Source: Tetraselmis striata (lineage: Eukaryota > Chlorophyta > Chlorodendrophyceae > Chlorodendrales > Chlorodendraceae). Taken from it: a stretch of 64,000 nt of DNA. The first letter of the stretch is position 1; each line of letters begins with the position of its first letter. Location: assembly GCA_006384855.1 (NCBI GenBank), contig VCJN01003605.1:35553-99552 (forward strand), written 5' to 3'. The position numbers and the translations under genes were made by a program. A model generated the notes under the pieces. That model saw nothing but the letters and a program-made list of their open reading frames with translations, was not told where the DNA came from and did no database searches. Positions 34,501 to 46,548 of this stretch are shown here, in pieces.

Positions 34501-37500
34501 CCTCGTACGGCCTGCGCTTCATCCTCCAGGCGGACTTTGTGCTGCCGTCGTCGCGCGAGTCCATCAACGTGAATAACGAGTGGAACCAGCGGCTCAGGGA
34601 GGAGGTGAGGGAGCTCTCCCCCCCCCCTTTCTCCCCATTCCCTCCCTTCCCCTCCTGTGGGCACGCACATCTCATGCTTCTGCTGGGGTTTCAAGCTGGT
34701 TACCGGTGACTCAGCTTCGCGCCACTGCCGGCGGCGGCGATCCCCGGCACAGGTACCAAGGCTGTTTGTCGACATCGTGGAGGCGTGCAAGCAGCTGGCG
34801 CCCCCCGGCCAGGAGGCGGCCGCCGCGGAGCTGTGGCTGCGCTGCGTGCCGCTGGAGGGCGAGGTGCGTGACTTCTTCCGCCCCAGCGTGGAGGCGGTGC
34901 ACCGCGCGGTGGCGGGCATGCCGTGCGTGCTGGTGGAGGGCGGCGCGTGGGTGCAGCCCTGTGAGGCTCTGCTGGCCAGCAACGCGGCGATGCGGGAGTT
35001 GGTGCAGGCGGAGGGAATCCTGCAGGAGCAGGGCCTCCGCGTGGTGCACCCTGACCTCTACGCCTTCGCCCCCGCCCTCAAGGTGCGCACCCAGACCTTT
35101 TACCCCCCCCTTCCCCCCCCCCGGGACCTCTGGGTGTCTGTGTGTGGCGCTGAGAAGCCGACCCGGCAACCTTACATGTCAGGATGCTGACGCCCCGGAA
35201 AGATCCCGGAACATCGGCGTGGGTCTGACTGCTTCCTGGTACCTGTAGCTGCCCATAGTGATATGCGTTATCATTCCGCCATGGTTTGTCACCATTTGGC
35301 CCCCGGCAGGCAGGGCGGGGTTTGTTTCGCAGTGCTAGTACTATACTCACGGAATCGGAATCACAATATAAGGATGCTCGCAATCCTTACGCATACCACA
35401 GCTACGAAGCATATCGTGCATCCGTGTTCTGTAGCACAATATTATGGATGTATATATATGCATTTATATCCCCGAGTTTAAAACATTTGCACGTTTCAGA
35501 GATGGCAAACTTCGACATGCGACAACATGTAAACTTCTAGGTGTCAGAGGTGATCGCGATTCACCACCATCCTACGCCGAAACGGTCGCCGCCGGCAGGT
35601 GCTTTGTTCGTCCAGTCAAACATGCCGACTTTGACGCGCCGCTGCTGGGCCACTGGCGCAGGCGGTCGGCGTGAAGGAGCTGGGCTGGGAGCACCTCGTC
35701 AGCGTGCTGGAGCGCGCCGCTGCGTCGTCCCCGCAGCGGCTGGCGGACCTGCCGTGGCTGGCGTCGGTGCTGACCTGCCTGCAGCAGTGCATGGCGGAGG
35801 GGAGGCTGCCGCCGCGGGCAGTGGAGGCCCTGCGCCGGTTGCGGGTGCTCCCGGTGGAAGGGGGCGCCTGCGTGTCCGCCGCCGAGGTGCAGGTGTACTT
35901 TCCGCTGGCCGCCGTCGCGCACGGCGCCGCTCCGGGGAGTGCTGGTAGCTCGGCCGTGGCGGCGGCGGTGGCGGCGGCGGGGCTCCGCTTGAGCGGCGTC
36001 GTGCAGCTGCTGCGGCCGGAGCTGATGGAGGAGATGGCCGAGCGTGGGCGCCGGCTGGGCGCAGGCGACGGGGCGGCCGCGCAGGCGCTGCTCCGGCAGC
36101 TCGGGGTGCAGCCCCTCACGCTGCACGAGCTGGCGGAGCGTCACCTGGTGCCTCGCCTCCTTGGCGGCGCCGCAGCGGCCGGGGAGAAAGAAAGGAAGTC
36201 GGAGGAGGATGTGGCGGAGGAGGGGGACGCGGGGGAGGAAGAGGAGGAGCTGGCGGCGATGCTGGGGGTGGTTCGCCACCACTATGCAAGCCTGTCTTCC
36301 GAGGCCGACCGCGCCGCGCTGAGCAGCCGCCTGGCCGGCCTCGCCGTTCTCACCACCAGTGGGGTCCAACGCCTCAGCGCAGACGACGGCTCCCCGCGCG
36401 CGTACCTCTCGTCCGCTTTCGGGCGCGGCCTCCTGCCCCCGAGCCTCCTGGCGGCTGTGGGGTGGGCGGCGCTGGACCCAAGCTACCTGATGCGCGGCGG
36501 CAAGGCGCACGAGTGGCGCGGCTTCTTCCAGGCCCTGGGGGCGCGCGAGCTGCCGGCGCCGACTCCCTTCCGCCAGGAGGTCAGCCGGCAGGAGAAGGCC
36601 GCCGACCCCGCCATGATGGCAGAGGAATGGGGGCATGGTCCCTACATCCTCCAGGACTGGCGCTGCCCCGAGGTGGAGGAGCTGCTCGGGGCGACCCTCG
36701 GACCTGCCGAACGGCAGGCGCTCGCGGACTTCCTCGACAGCAGCTGGGACTCCCACTTCAGCGGCTTCTCCATGGCCAGCCTGCTGCCGCGCCCCGACCC
36801 GCACCGGGCGCTCAGCCTGGAGCAGGATTCCGCCACATGCCACGGCCTGGTCTCCACGCCCGTGCCCTCCACCTTCCTGCGCAGCCTCAGGCACAGTGAC
36901 TGGCTGCCAGCGCGGAGCGGCGCCCTCCACCGGCCCGAGCAGCTCTTCAACATGGGGCAACGGGACGTGGCGGACACCCTCCTCGGCATCCAGGCTTATT
37001 TGCCCGTGCTGGACACCGCAGCCGCCGGGCTGCGCAGCCACGGCTTCAGGCAGGCCATCGGACTGGAGCGCCGCGTCTCGCCCTCGATGCTGCTGGATGC
37101 TCTACGGCACTGTGCCGCCCATCCGGACTTCAGAGCCAGTACCGAGGCGGTACAGCCGGTGTACAATAACCTCGCCAGCATGATGCGCGTGGACCCCAAC
37201 GCCGCGGCACAGGCAAGCGGCCCACCTGCTTGCGCACACTGCCCAACATCCTCCCCCCTCCCTCTCCCCCCCCCCCCCCAACACACACACATACACACAC
37301 ACCTAAAGCACTGAGCCAGAACGTGGTCGCTCTTGTTGCAATACTCTCCTCACCCGGGCAAGGTGTTGCTGATGGCCAGATTGCTGCCCCCTCCCCCCTC
37401 CCTCCCCCCTCTACCCCTGCCCGCCGCAGGTGCATCACGCCATGGCGGGTGAAGCGCTCTTCTACTTGCCGGGCCGCAGCGCCAGCCAGCCGTCTTGGTA

Positions 37501-40500
37501 TCCCGTGGGGAACGTGCGTCTCAGGTGCGGATCCCCAAACAGCGCCCCGGGAGGGAGGCAAACACATCTAGTACCTGAGAGGCCGCCTTTTGGTGGAGCG
37601 CGCGGGGTGGGGGGGGGGGGGGGGGGGGAGCTGCTGCCACGCCTGGCCGTCTCCCCATCACGTCTATTGCTTCAGTTCATGTGCGGATGGCACAGCAGCT
37701 GGCTTGTATGGACTGATGCGCCCCGGCGCGCGTGACCGCCCGCGTTACGCAGGGACAACAGTGGAGTGATTGAGCAAGTTGACTATGAGAAGATCGGATT
37801 GCGCGCCGCCGGCAAGCGTGGCCGGTGACCCCCCCCCCCCCCCCGCCCCCAATCCCCCCCCCCCCCCCCCCCCGGCCCGCTCACTGCCTAGCTAAAGGTA
37901 TCCGCCCCAGGAGCAATGACTTCCTTGACGTGCTTGTGTGAATTGGCTTTAGAGCCTGCCCTCGCTAACCATTCCCTAGCCTTGACCCATCCTGTTTTCA
38001 CCTCGTGCACGTTCCCAACAACCTGAGATGTCAACGCCTGGGCTTTGTGCCGCCTGTCGCCATCCGCCCTTTATATACTGTACTAGTGCTGTCTGCATTT
38101 TATTTATTGCATGCCAAAACATATAACGGTTTTGAATATGTAAATGTATTCATCTCTGTTAGGGTTACCCTTGCTACATGTATACAGAAAATAATAAGGG
38201 TAAAACCCGCGCGCTCCGCGTGTAGCAATGGTAGTACCCGCACTCGTCTGAATTCAAATACCGACGAATGTACCCGTATAGAAAACTGGCATGAATACGA
38301 GTGAATTTTACCCGGGGAATCCCGTGCGGCAGTAATTTATTGATCTCAATCTGTCAGTATATTATTTCCCGATTGCCTTTTGCAGGTAGCCCATGTAAAT
38401 AATCTACTTATCTCAACATTACTGATGCACTTTCCGTATGCACAAATATCGTCGAAAGACTGCCCCCACGGATATTGGTTCGGGAATACTCCACAAGTAT
38501 ACGGATGTGGCTGCATCTCTCATCGCGAGCCGGCGTTGTTATTCCGGCCATGAGACGTTTATACATCGCGTGACAGGTGACAGCTCTGTTTGGAGCTGAT
38601 GGCAATGATAGAGCGGAAGTGCAGACGAGCCCGCGATGTGTACTTATAGGTCTCAACTCTGGCATGTTGTGTCGACCCGGGCCGCACGCGGCGCCGCAGG
38701 GGCAAGCAGGACCCCGGCCACACCCGCTACTACGAGGTCAACCACATGGACGCCTTCTTCTCCAGCCTGGCGCTCGACCCGTGGGCGAGTGTGCCGCGTT
38801 TCCCGGCCCCACAGGAGTACTTCCGGGTGCTGGAGGCCATCGCACGGGACAGCGAGACGGTCACCAGCGAGCAGCTCAACCTTGTGGTCAAGGTACCATG
38901 CCCTCCCCCGTCATCACGACACGGCAGTGTCGCCCTCACGCATTGTCAAACAATTCGTTGGCTGTGGCGTGCTCACAGGCGCTGACCTGCTGATGGTGGG
39001 TGATAGGTGTTCACGATGTGGGCGGAGGGCATCAAGCGATGGCATGAGGGGAACGGCAAAGGCATCAAGCCGGAGGAGGTAGCGAGCTGGATCGAGCCCA
39101 TCTCTCCCTTGCGCATCTTCCCCACCACCAACAAGACGTGGTGCTCGCTGGCGGACGGCGTCTACATCTGCGACGACGACGAGCTGGCCAAGGCTTTCAT
39201 GACGCCACCCGAGGCGGGGGTGGGGAGCCCCGAGCCCGAGGCGGGCGTGGACGAGAATATGGCGGCGGCGAGGGCTCGGGCCGCAAGGAGTGCGGCCATC
39301 GCGAAGGCGGCGGCCGCGGAGGGGCAGGCCAAGACCATCAACTTCCTGCACGTGCCCCCGCCCGACACCCGCAGCCAGCGGGGAGGCCAGATGGCCTTCT
39401 ACCCGGACACCTCCATCCTGCCCTTCCTGGACGCCATGCGCATCCCCCGGCTAAGCGCCAGCGTGGCGGTGCGAATCGTGACGCAGCAGATGTTCTTCGG
39501 CCGGCCCATCACCAACCTCGTCGCGGACCTCTTCCCCTGCGTGCAGCGGTGGATCTTCAGCCACCGCGGCCGCGCGGAGTACATCGCGCTGGAGGAGCAC
39601 CTCAATGGGGAGGCCCGCCAGCGCAAGCTTGACGAGTTCTCTTGCGAGGTCATGGCAAAGGTAACCCCCCCCCCCCCCCTATAGTAACAGAAAACAAGCA
39701 GTGAGTACACAGAATAAGAGCTTGAAATATTGTGCCTTGCAGCCTTTTGCTCCAATATGTGGTAATTACGGCACCCTCTTGCGTCTAATATTCATGCGAT
39801 GTCCGCGAGGGAACTCATCCGGCAAGCGCCCCGCACTGTGCGCCGCAGGTCGAGGCCGAGTACAGCCTGAAGGATCGGGTCATCGCCCCGGTCTTTGTCG
39901 AGCAGCCCGTCATCCTGGACGCGGACGGCATGCGGCTCGTGGTGTCCACTGCGGCGGAGAGGGAGTTCTCCGTGGTGTTCCGGGAGCTCAGCCGGCTGTT
40001 CACCTATGGCAAGGTCGACGCCGACCTGGTCAACTTCATGGTGAGGGTGGCGTTTGAAGCCGGCGGCGCAGGAAAGGTCGACATGGCGCGGTTTCAGGCG
40101 GATCTGGGCGACATGGATGCGGACGTGGTGCCATGGGAGGTCAAGCGGACACAGCTGCTGGTCACAGACCCAATGGAGGCCGCCGATGCCACTGGCAAGT
40201 TCTCTAAGTGGGACGATGCGGCAGGCGGGAGCAAGGCTGCGGATGCCACCATGCCTGGGAGGATGGCCAAGGCGAAGGAGGACGAGGCGGTGCAAGTGTG
40301 GCCGCCGCCGAGGCCGCGCGACGAGCTCGAGCAGCTGCGGCAGCAGATCAGCCCTGCGCCGGTGGGCGTCATGCCAGAGTTCCCCGGCGGAACGCCGCAG
40401 CCGCCGGGATCCTCCGGTGGCAAAAACGCCCTCAGCCTGCCTGCCGTGGAGCCGACCTCCGCGTTCATCCTCCAGCAGCAACAGGAACATTACCGCCAGC

Positions 40501-41288
40501 AGCCGCCGCTGCATGATCCGCTAGCCAACGGAGGCTCAGGTCTCCCTGGCGCAGAGGCTGCCAGCAGCGAGGCGCCCGTCCGAGCCGGGGAGCACCATCC
40601 AAGCGCTAATGCCGGGCCACTTCAGACACAGCTGCCGCATTCGGAGGGCCCGTGGATGTTGGCCACCCATCGGGGCGTGGACAACATGCCCACAGTGGGC
40701 AGCCACGCCGGAAGCCCTTGGTCGGGAGGTGGGGCGGGTGCGTCCAATGGAGGAAGCGGCGGCGGCGGCTACAGCGAGGCCTGCAAGCTGGCGCTGCGGA
40801 ACTCGCTCGGGGCTCTGCAGCTGGTGCCGCTCGAGGTACCGGGGACGATGTCTCTGGGCGGCGACGCTGATGTTCTTCTGAGCTCGCTGGCGGACGAGGA
40901 CAAGCAGCTGGTGGGCCGCGTGGGGGAGGAGCTGGTCTACCGGTGGCTCCGCCGTCGGCATGAGGGCACCGGCGCCGTGGTGGAGTGGGTGAATTATGAG
41001 GCGGAGAGCGGCATGCCGTACGACATCCGGGTCTCGCGGAAGGTGGCCGGAGCGGCGGGCGCGGAGGTAGAGTATGTGGAGGTGAAGAGCTCGTCCGCCG
41101 CCAACAAGCTGCCCTTTGAGGTATCCCTCCGGGAGCTCCGCTTTGCAGAGCAGCACGGCCCCGCCTATCTCCTCATCCGCCTTCTTGGCGTGGCAGCAGG
41201 ACTGCAGCCAACGATGATGGAGATCCGGGACCCGGCGCTACAGCTCCAGGCCGGTGTGCTGAGCCTCGTGGCTGTGCCAGAGCAGTGA
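28599..41288 (+). CDS. NO VEIN-like GHKL ATPase-fold protein with DUF3883
   Basis: Fourteen exons close in phase: 28599-29203, 29309-29510, 29675-30400, 30693-31076, 31503-32951, 33679-34043, 34205-34604, 34753-35082, 35662-37212, 37430-37524, 37753-37824, 38700-38892, 39007-39660 and 39849-41288. They give about 2821 residues, close to plant NO VEIN. Residues 7-65 and 85-150 look like winged-helix, LOTUS-like modules. The GHKL/Hsp90-type ATP-binding fold has its N-box VLELIQNADDNSY near residue 1085 and its glycine box GYIGQKGIGFKSVF near 1147. The usual DxGxG loop is replaced by VLNNEVGF, as in this family. FAFLPVASYGLRFILQADFV follows. The C-terminal DUF3883 nuclease-like domain (GRVGEELVYRWL, GMPYDIRVS, YVEVKSS) spans about 2696-2800. 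In Arabidopsis NOV is a nuclear factor in vascular development; the biochemical role is unknown. Intron 9 uses a GC donor. Introns 5, 8 and 11 are inflated by repeats. Confidence 0.93.
33037..33264 (+). repeat. 46-bp direct repeat pair in NOV intron 5
   Basis: The segments 33037-33082 and 33219-33264 (both containing TCAAGGTCTAAATGTCGA) differ at only a few positions. They sit 182 bp apart in an AT-rich island of the 727-nt intron that splits the ATP-binding fold between its N-box and glycine box. They may be the ends of a small insertion. The surrounding exons are not disturbed. Confidence 0.7.
38371..38400 (+). repeat. retroelement 3' tail inside NOV intron 11
   Basis: GATTGCCTTTTGCAGGTAGC, then CCATGTAAAT, matches the family tail found at 14974-15000, 25788-25815 and 50802-50832. 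The 875-nt intron around it is AT-rich and carries other repeat-like DNA, in keeping with a truncated retroelement insertion. Confidence 0.6.
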
Positions 41289-42429
41289 CCGCGAGCCACC
41301 TTGGATTCATGCCCACCTCGACAATGGGCATCACATAGCGGCAAGTTGGCATGTTGTCAATACATTTACACCAGTCCATAGAGGAGGGTGGGACGCCGTG
41401 CGTAGAATCTGGTATCTATTGGAATGGTAGTGAGACGTGATGCAGCAATTCCATATCTATGTTGTAACGCTATTGCTGCGCATATCCCATCCAGAAACCA
41501 GCAAAGTCGCTACATGCTAGGAGATGTAAATCTATTCATAATGAACAAGTCCTGAGGAATAATATACCGGTAATGCCAAACGAATACCTCCGCCATACCC
41601 AGGCGGTAAACAGAAACATTGCTGTTATTCGATTGGAATAACCAAATAGCTTTTGAGCTTTTCAGCACTAACTTCGACAGCAGTAGTGACAATCGCGACA
41701 TTGCTTTTCTAACTAGGTACGCAGAATTACTGATAATGGATATTCATCAGTAATCATAATATTAAGGTTTGCCATCGAAGTACATGTCGTGTTTTTTGCA
41801 AGATGCTACGGCAGCACGCAGCAACGATCAGGCCAAGCAAGCAGGCAGGCTGAGGGCAACATCATCATCGACACCGCCAGATATTAATAGCGATCGAAAG
41901 GATTGGGTGTCGCTAGTGTAGCAACATGAAACCCTGCCTGGTTCGAATTTCGAAATGAAATATAGCGACTTTATGGCGGTCGCTATGTGTTTGCCGGTAC
42001 AATCTGTTTTTAGATGAGGGAATTTGTATTAATGAATGGAACATTTTGACGAATGCTGCCTGCCGCTCCTATTAATTCTTTTTTATTTTGATAATACCGG
42101 TACTCTTACAGCACAAGGCGTGTCGCGCTTCTCGCACATCCATAAACGCTATCGTCAGTTTTTTTTTATGTGTCACTCATAGAATTCTTATTTACATGAG
42201 CTAGCTGCAAAAAGGCATATCGTCAGTACATTGTCGCTACATTTAGTCGCTACAGCTAGCGGTAGTCCCTACTAGTCGCTACACCAGTCCACATAAGTCT
42301 TTGCACAAAGAATTCCGCGCGTATCCTCGCTTCGGTGCCCAAGCCATGGGGCCACGGGGCCATGGAGCCTTGTAATGCAGTCTATGCAATCCTCCTACGC
42401 CAAGGAGGCAGCCATTTCTCCCGGTTATC
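41289..42429. other. 3' flank of NOV and AT-rich repeat DNA
   Basis: A TGTAA about 175 nt after the stop (41463-41467) could act as the algal-type polyadenylation signal. The rest is AT-rich with no gene. A minus-strand copy of the retroelement tail (TTTACATGAGCTAGCTGCAA) lies at 42191-42220, next to repeated GTCGCTAC motifs at 42231-42285. Confidence 0.45.
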
Positions 42430-43600
42430 GTACTTTTAGAATTTTGTTTCGGCAACGGCATTGCTTGGCACATGGCTAAAACCACAGAAAAAACGGGCAA
42501 TGAATAGGGGGCAACTTGTTGGCGGCGTAGCTACCATCCGTTGCAGATGCCCGCGCGCTGCCGGTGGTGCGTGGATGTATGCATGCGCTGTAAGACGACC
42601 GAGCTTGAGCCCAATCCATGCACGCTGCCGATGCAATGCATGGCAGCCCCCGCATGAGAGTGTGCCAGTAATCCCGTCGTCGTGATGGGGCCAATCATCC
42701 CATAATTTTTCAAGCTTCAAGATAAGCGCCGTTGGCTGCGCCTCGCTGGGTGAAAGTAGCACACATAAAGTTCCTTCGATGTCATAGGTGCATGCTTATA
42801 CTGCCCGCACCGTAGGCTAAGCGCGGGCTGGCCCCTTCGACAACAATGTCGCCACTGTTGCACATGTATGCGCGCATGTTGTCACACATGTCACCCATCA
42901 TCCAAGGGAAAAAGCCAAAATGATGACGGGGTCCGCGCGACGTGGAGACCTATCCAAGGGGTCCTCGCGCCTGGGAGCTTGCGTGGAAGGGCACATTATA
43001 TGCCCCCATCATGCACCCTCACCCAAAGTGAGTAAGATGGCTGGGATACCAGAACATGGGGTTTACTTTGAAAGAGCATAACATTTCGGCGTTTTATCAG
43101 ATTGGGCTGAAAATTAGTGCGTTGGAAAGCGCAGGTTACGGGCTGATAAAACGCCGAATTGTTATGAATTAAAACGTGATTGCAAGGGCAAACAACCAGT
43201 TTGCGAATGTCGCATGCAGCCCGCGCTAGCTGACAATATACTCCAAACCCTGCGCCGCGAGGCATGTGGTTGGTGGCCAACACATGTATCTCTGCGACCA
43301 TGGGAGAAAAACACGGTTCTTATTTATGTCCAAATGTCGGCGTGCCGTGCGCTCAAACCGTTCACAGCCCGGCCGTGCAGCACTTGTTACATTGGCAGTG
43401 CCGCATAACAGACGACGCGCGCGCCACGCGCCGTCGCATTGGCCCTAGCACACCCTGTGCACGCTCTTTCATGGTTATCCTCGCAATGGCTGCAACGGCG
43501 TAGACTATGCGTGGGTTTGCCGACTAGACGCGACCAAACCCAAATCACACGCGTAAAAACATGCAGAAACTTGTGTGGGCTGCTGTACAATAATTACCGC
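42430..43600. repeat. diverged dispersed repeat, copy B
   Basis: This is the same element family as 1000-2360, with shared blocks in the same order. It includes a 23-bp inverted repeat with one mismatch (43078-43100 against 43143-43165, arm core TTCGGCGTTTTATCAG) around a 42-nt loop. That inverted repeat is degraded in copy A. No protein is conserved between the two copies. Confidence 0.55.
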
Positions 43601-43947
43601 GCGCAGCGTCATCATCAGCAGCAGCGCCCACAAGCGCCCGCCGGCCGCCCGCCCCTGGCGGCGGGCAACGGGGCAACTCGCATATATCAAGCCGATGCTC
43701 CGGAGACGGATGGTTGCTGTGCAAGCTCTCGACCGGGAGCGGACTGAGACTCAACGTCGACCCCAGCCTCAGACTCAACCTGGACCCCACGGCTGCAGCG
43801 CATTGAATCCGCCAGGCAGCCTACAGGCAGGGACAATCGCTCATTCCTAGGCCGTCAACCCCCGCCCCGGCCTGCCCCGGGCGGCTCTACACTCTGCACA
43901 GGCCGGCGGCGGCGGTCGGTAAACCCTACACACCCTAACGACCAGCC
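43601..43947 (+). other. 5' flank of the mitochondrial bL17 gene
   Basis: No gene was recognised in this stretch. An in-frame TAA at 43936-43938, four codons before the ATG, closes the frame, so the bL17 protein cannot start earlier in this exon. No core promoter element could be defended. Confidence 0.4.
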
Positions 43948-44302
43948 ATGAAGCACCGCGTCAGTCTCAAGCGTCTGGGGCGCGACTCCGCGCACCGATG
44001 GGCAATGCTACGGTGAGATCAGCCAGCGGGTGTACCCCCACTCCGTCCACAGCCACAGACAGGCCTGCACCGTCTGCCCTCACCGATTGCCCGTCCGCGT
44101 CCTGCCCTGCGCGTGCCGAACGGACGGCGGAGGGGCAACCGAGCACTCCTGCCTTGCCGTACTGGTTCCGCGCCTCTGCTCAGACGATGGGCCGCGCGCC
44201 AGGCTGCGCCGTGGTGCCAGGCGGTGGGTGGCCGCCTGATGGCGGCTGAGCCACAGCGGCGTTGCCTGCGCCTGCCTCTGCCAGACTGGGTCATGCTGAA
44301 CA

Positions 44303-44333
<31 letters not shown>

Positions 44334-45473
44334 CCCCCACCCTCCTTGCATCGACACTCGAAACCTGGCACTCGCAGCAACTTGGTGACACAGCTGGTGC
44401 GGCACCAGCGCATCCGGACGACGCTGCCCAGGGCGAAAGAGCTGCGGCGGGTGGCGGACCAGGTGGTGACTCTGGGCAAGCAGGTGCAGCCAATCCCCCC
44501 CCCCCCCCCCCCCCCCCCCCCCGGCCCTTCCCCTCCCCCCCCAACCCCCCAACATCCACCTCCCGAGTCCGCGACCCATGGCCTACTCCCGGCTTCCAGC
44601 TCTGAGATGCCCTGGTTCTCTGCGGGAGAACGCAGGGCGATCTCAATGCGCGCCGGCGGCTAGGCGCCATTGTGCGGGGCGACGAGGAGGTGCACACGCT
44701 GTTCACCACCATGGCGGAGCGCTACCGGGATCGCGAGGGCGGCTACACCCGCATCCTCAAGACCAGCCAGCGCGTGAATGACGCCGCCCCGATGGCGTAC
44801 ATCGAGTAAGTGGACACCCGCCCCTGCCCCTGCTAAATCACCCCCCGTATGTGGTACCAATCACACGAACCCTTGGTCGAGCTCGAGCCCGATGGTTGAG
44901 GAGCATGCCTGTGCATGGCCGGGAATCAATACGATCGTGTTGGAGCTCAGCGCACCGTGGGTTGAAAGGTCCTACTTACCCCGACCCCTTGTGCTATAGA
45001 GGCTCCACGCCGACCACCCACTACAAATGCCTCAGCGTGAACCCCAGCCCGATTCAGACATTTCTAGGAGAACCAGAGTTTGTATCCACTCCGTGCTGGT
45101 CCTGCATTGTTCTGACCCTCTGACAGCCCAGCTGCAGCTGCCTACTGCTAGCGCACGATCAAATTTACATCCGTAGCATGGATGGCCTCCGCATACGGCA
45201 ACCGCATGCTACAGGATTTAATGTGTCACCGCGCGCAGCTCCTCCAGGGCACCTTTTGCCCTGGCCGGATCGTACCTGCACCCCCCGAACATTTATCAGC
45301 CACCGCAATGCCGAAGGTTGCGGGCGCCCTGTAGACTGACCCCCCCCCCCCCCCCCCCCCCCCCGCCTTCTTCCGCCTGCAGGTATGTGGATCGGGAGGG
45401 CGAGTTCCGCCCCGCTCGGCCGCCGCAGAAGAGCCTCCTCCCGCTGGCGGCCCGCGCCGCGGCGCCGCAGTGA
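43948..45473 (+). CDS. mitochondrial large-subunit ribosomal protein bL17
   Basis: bL17 is a core protein of the bacterial-type large ribosomal subunit near the peptide exit. Exons 43948-44012, 44378-44483, 44636-44805 and 45383-45473 join in phase to about 143 residues. The start MKHRVSLKRLGRDSAHR and the following RNLVTQLVRHQRIRTTLPRAK are the family signature. GDLNARRRLGAIVRGDEEVH and EGGYTRILKTSQRVNDAAPM complete it. The middle and the C-terminal IEYVDREGEFR agree best with plant mitochondrial L17. An in-frame stop 12 nt before the ATG rules out a plastid-type transit peptide on this exon. Plant mitochondrial L17 likewise begins directly with this motif. Introns 1, 2 and 3 each contain a long C-run. 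Confidence 0.93.
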
Positions 45474-46548
45474 GCAGCTTATTAGAGGCACGGGATGTGC
45501 TGGCGGATCCACCGCCCCTGAGGCGCGACCTCACATGCATGCTCTAGAGCTGGCTGATATAGTCGTCTGTGGCCCGGCTGGTAATGTTATGCTCCAAGGA
45601 TCCCCTCCTGATCTTGCCCTGGCGCCTGCTGTGCGATGATCCGGGTCCAACTTGCTGCGCAACAGAACAGATGCAACCATGGCGAGGTCGCTGAGCCGGC
45701 CCGAATATAAGCAGAACTGGCGGACATGAAGGGAGCCGAGGGAGTGGCGCATCTGTCAGCGTCACGCAGCAAGTACTGTCCGGTGCAGTGACGGATGTTC
45801 ATTTAGCGTGCCACTCGACTCGGAGGCTTTTACCGCAAGGTGTTATGTATGGCATAGGCGCGCGGGCATTGGGGTTAGGGTCCGAGTTAAGTCATACCCT
45901 GGTCAGCCCCCGTTGTGCACATTCTCCGGTCGACGTACTCACTGAACACACTCCCAGGCAGACTCCGTGGCGTTTGTCGTGTTTGGCGTTTGTACTCTGT
46001 CCATTGTTGCCCTCCCAACCCGATCCCGCTTAAGTGCGCTTGTCACCTGATCGCTCCGCAGCGGATGGTTGCTACCCCATCATCTACCCCACTGGCGGCG
46101 GATAGTTGCCGCAGTGATGTTTGGTATTGTCATCTTATTCGCGCCATCTGGGACATTTTTGCGGCTGGTGGTCTGGACGGTTCCGCTGCGTTAGACTCCT
46201 TTGCAGTTGCTATGGGGAGAGTGATGCATGATAAGCCAGGATAACCAGGCAGCGCTGCACGAGCCATGTATGGTGCCGACCCGACCATAAAAAGCTTTTT
46301 TTTTAAACGTGCCATGTCCTTGTTGGTCCAATTCCAGACAAATACATCACGAGATATCACCACGAGAATTAAAAGCATTAGCTAGCACCCCATTAATCAG
46401 AGCAAAAACATGGGTTCTTATAACATAGGTCCTAACATGTGGTTCGGCATCACCCGTAACCACATGGCAAAATCTACAGAGTTCATAGCGTGCACACCGC
46501 TCCCTGCCACTTTCAAGGGACTCCGTTTTCGTGTCCCCGTCCGTTATT
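45474..46548. other. intergenic region between bL17 and the convergent unknown gene
   Basis: The bL17 gene (plus) and the next gene (minus) converge here. The open frame 45915-46244 (plus) has no recognisable domain and lacks support. I see no clear repeat family in this stretch. Confidence 0.4.

Noticed and set aside
35078..35661. Extra coding exon around 35444-35674
   Set aside because: The acceptor at 35661/35662 (cgcag/GCGGTCGGC) continues exon 8 in phase and matches the family. The upstream frame belongs to the AT-rich intron.
41940..41960. tRNA T-arm-like GGTTCGAA near 41.94 kb and 54.79 kb
   Set aside because: No acceptor stem, D-arm or anticodon arm could be built around either site.
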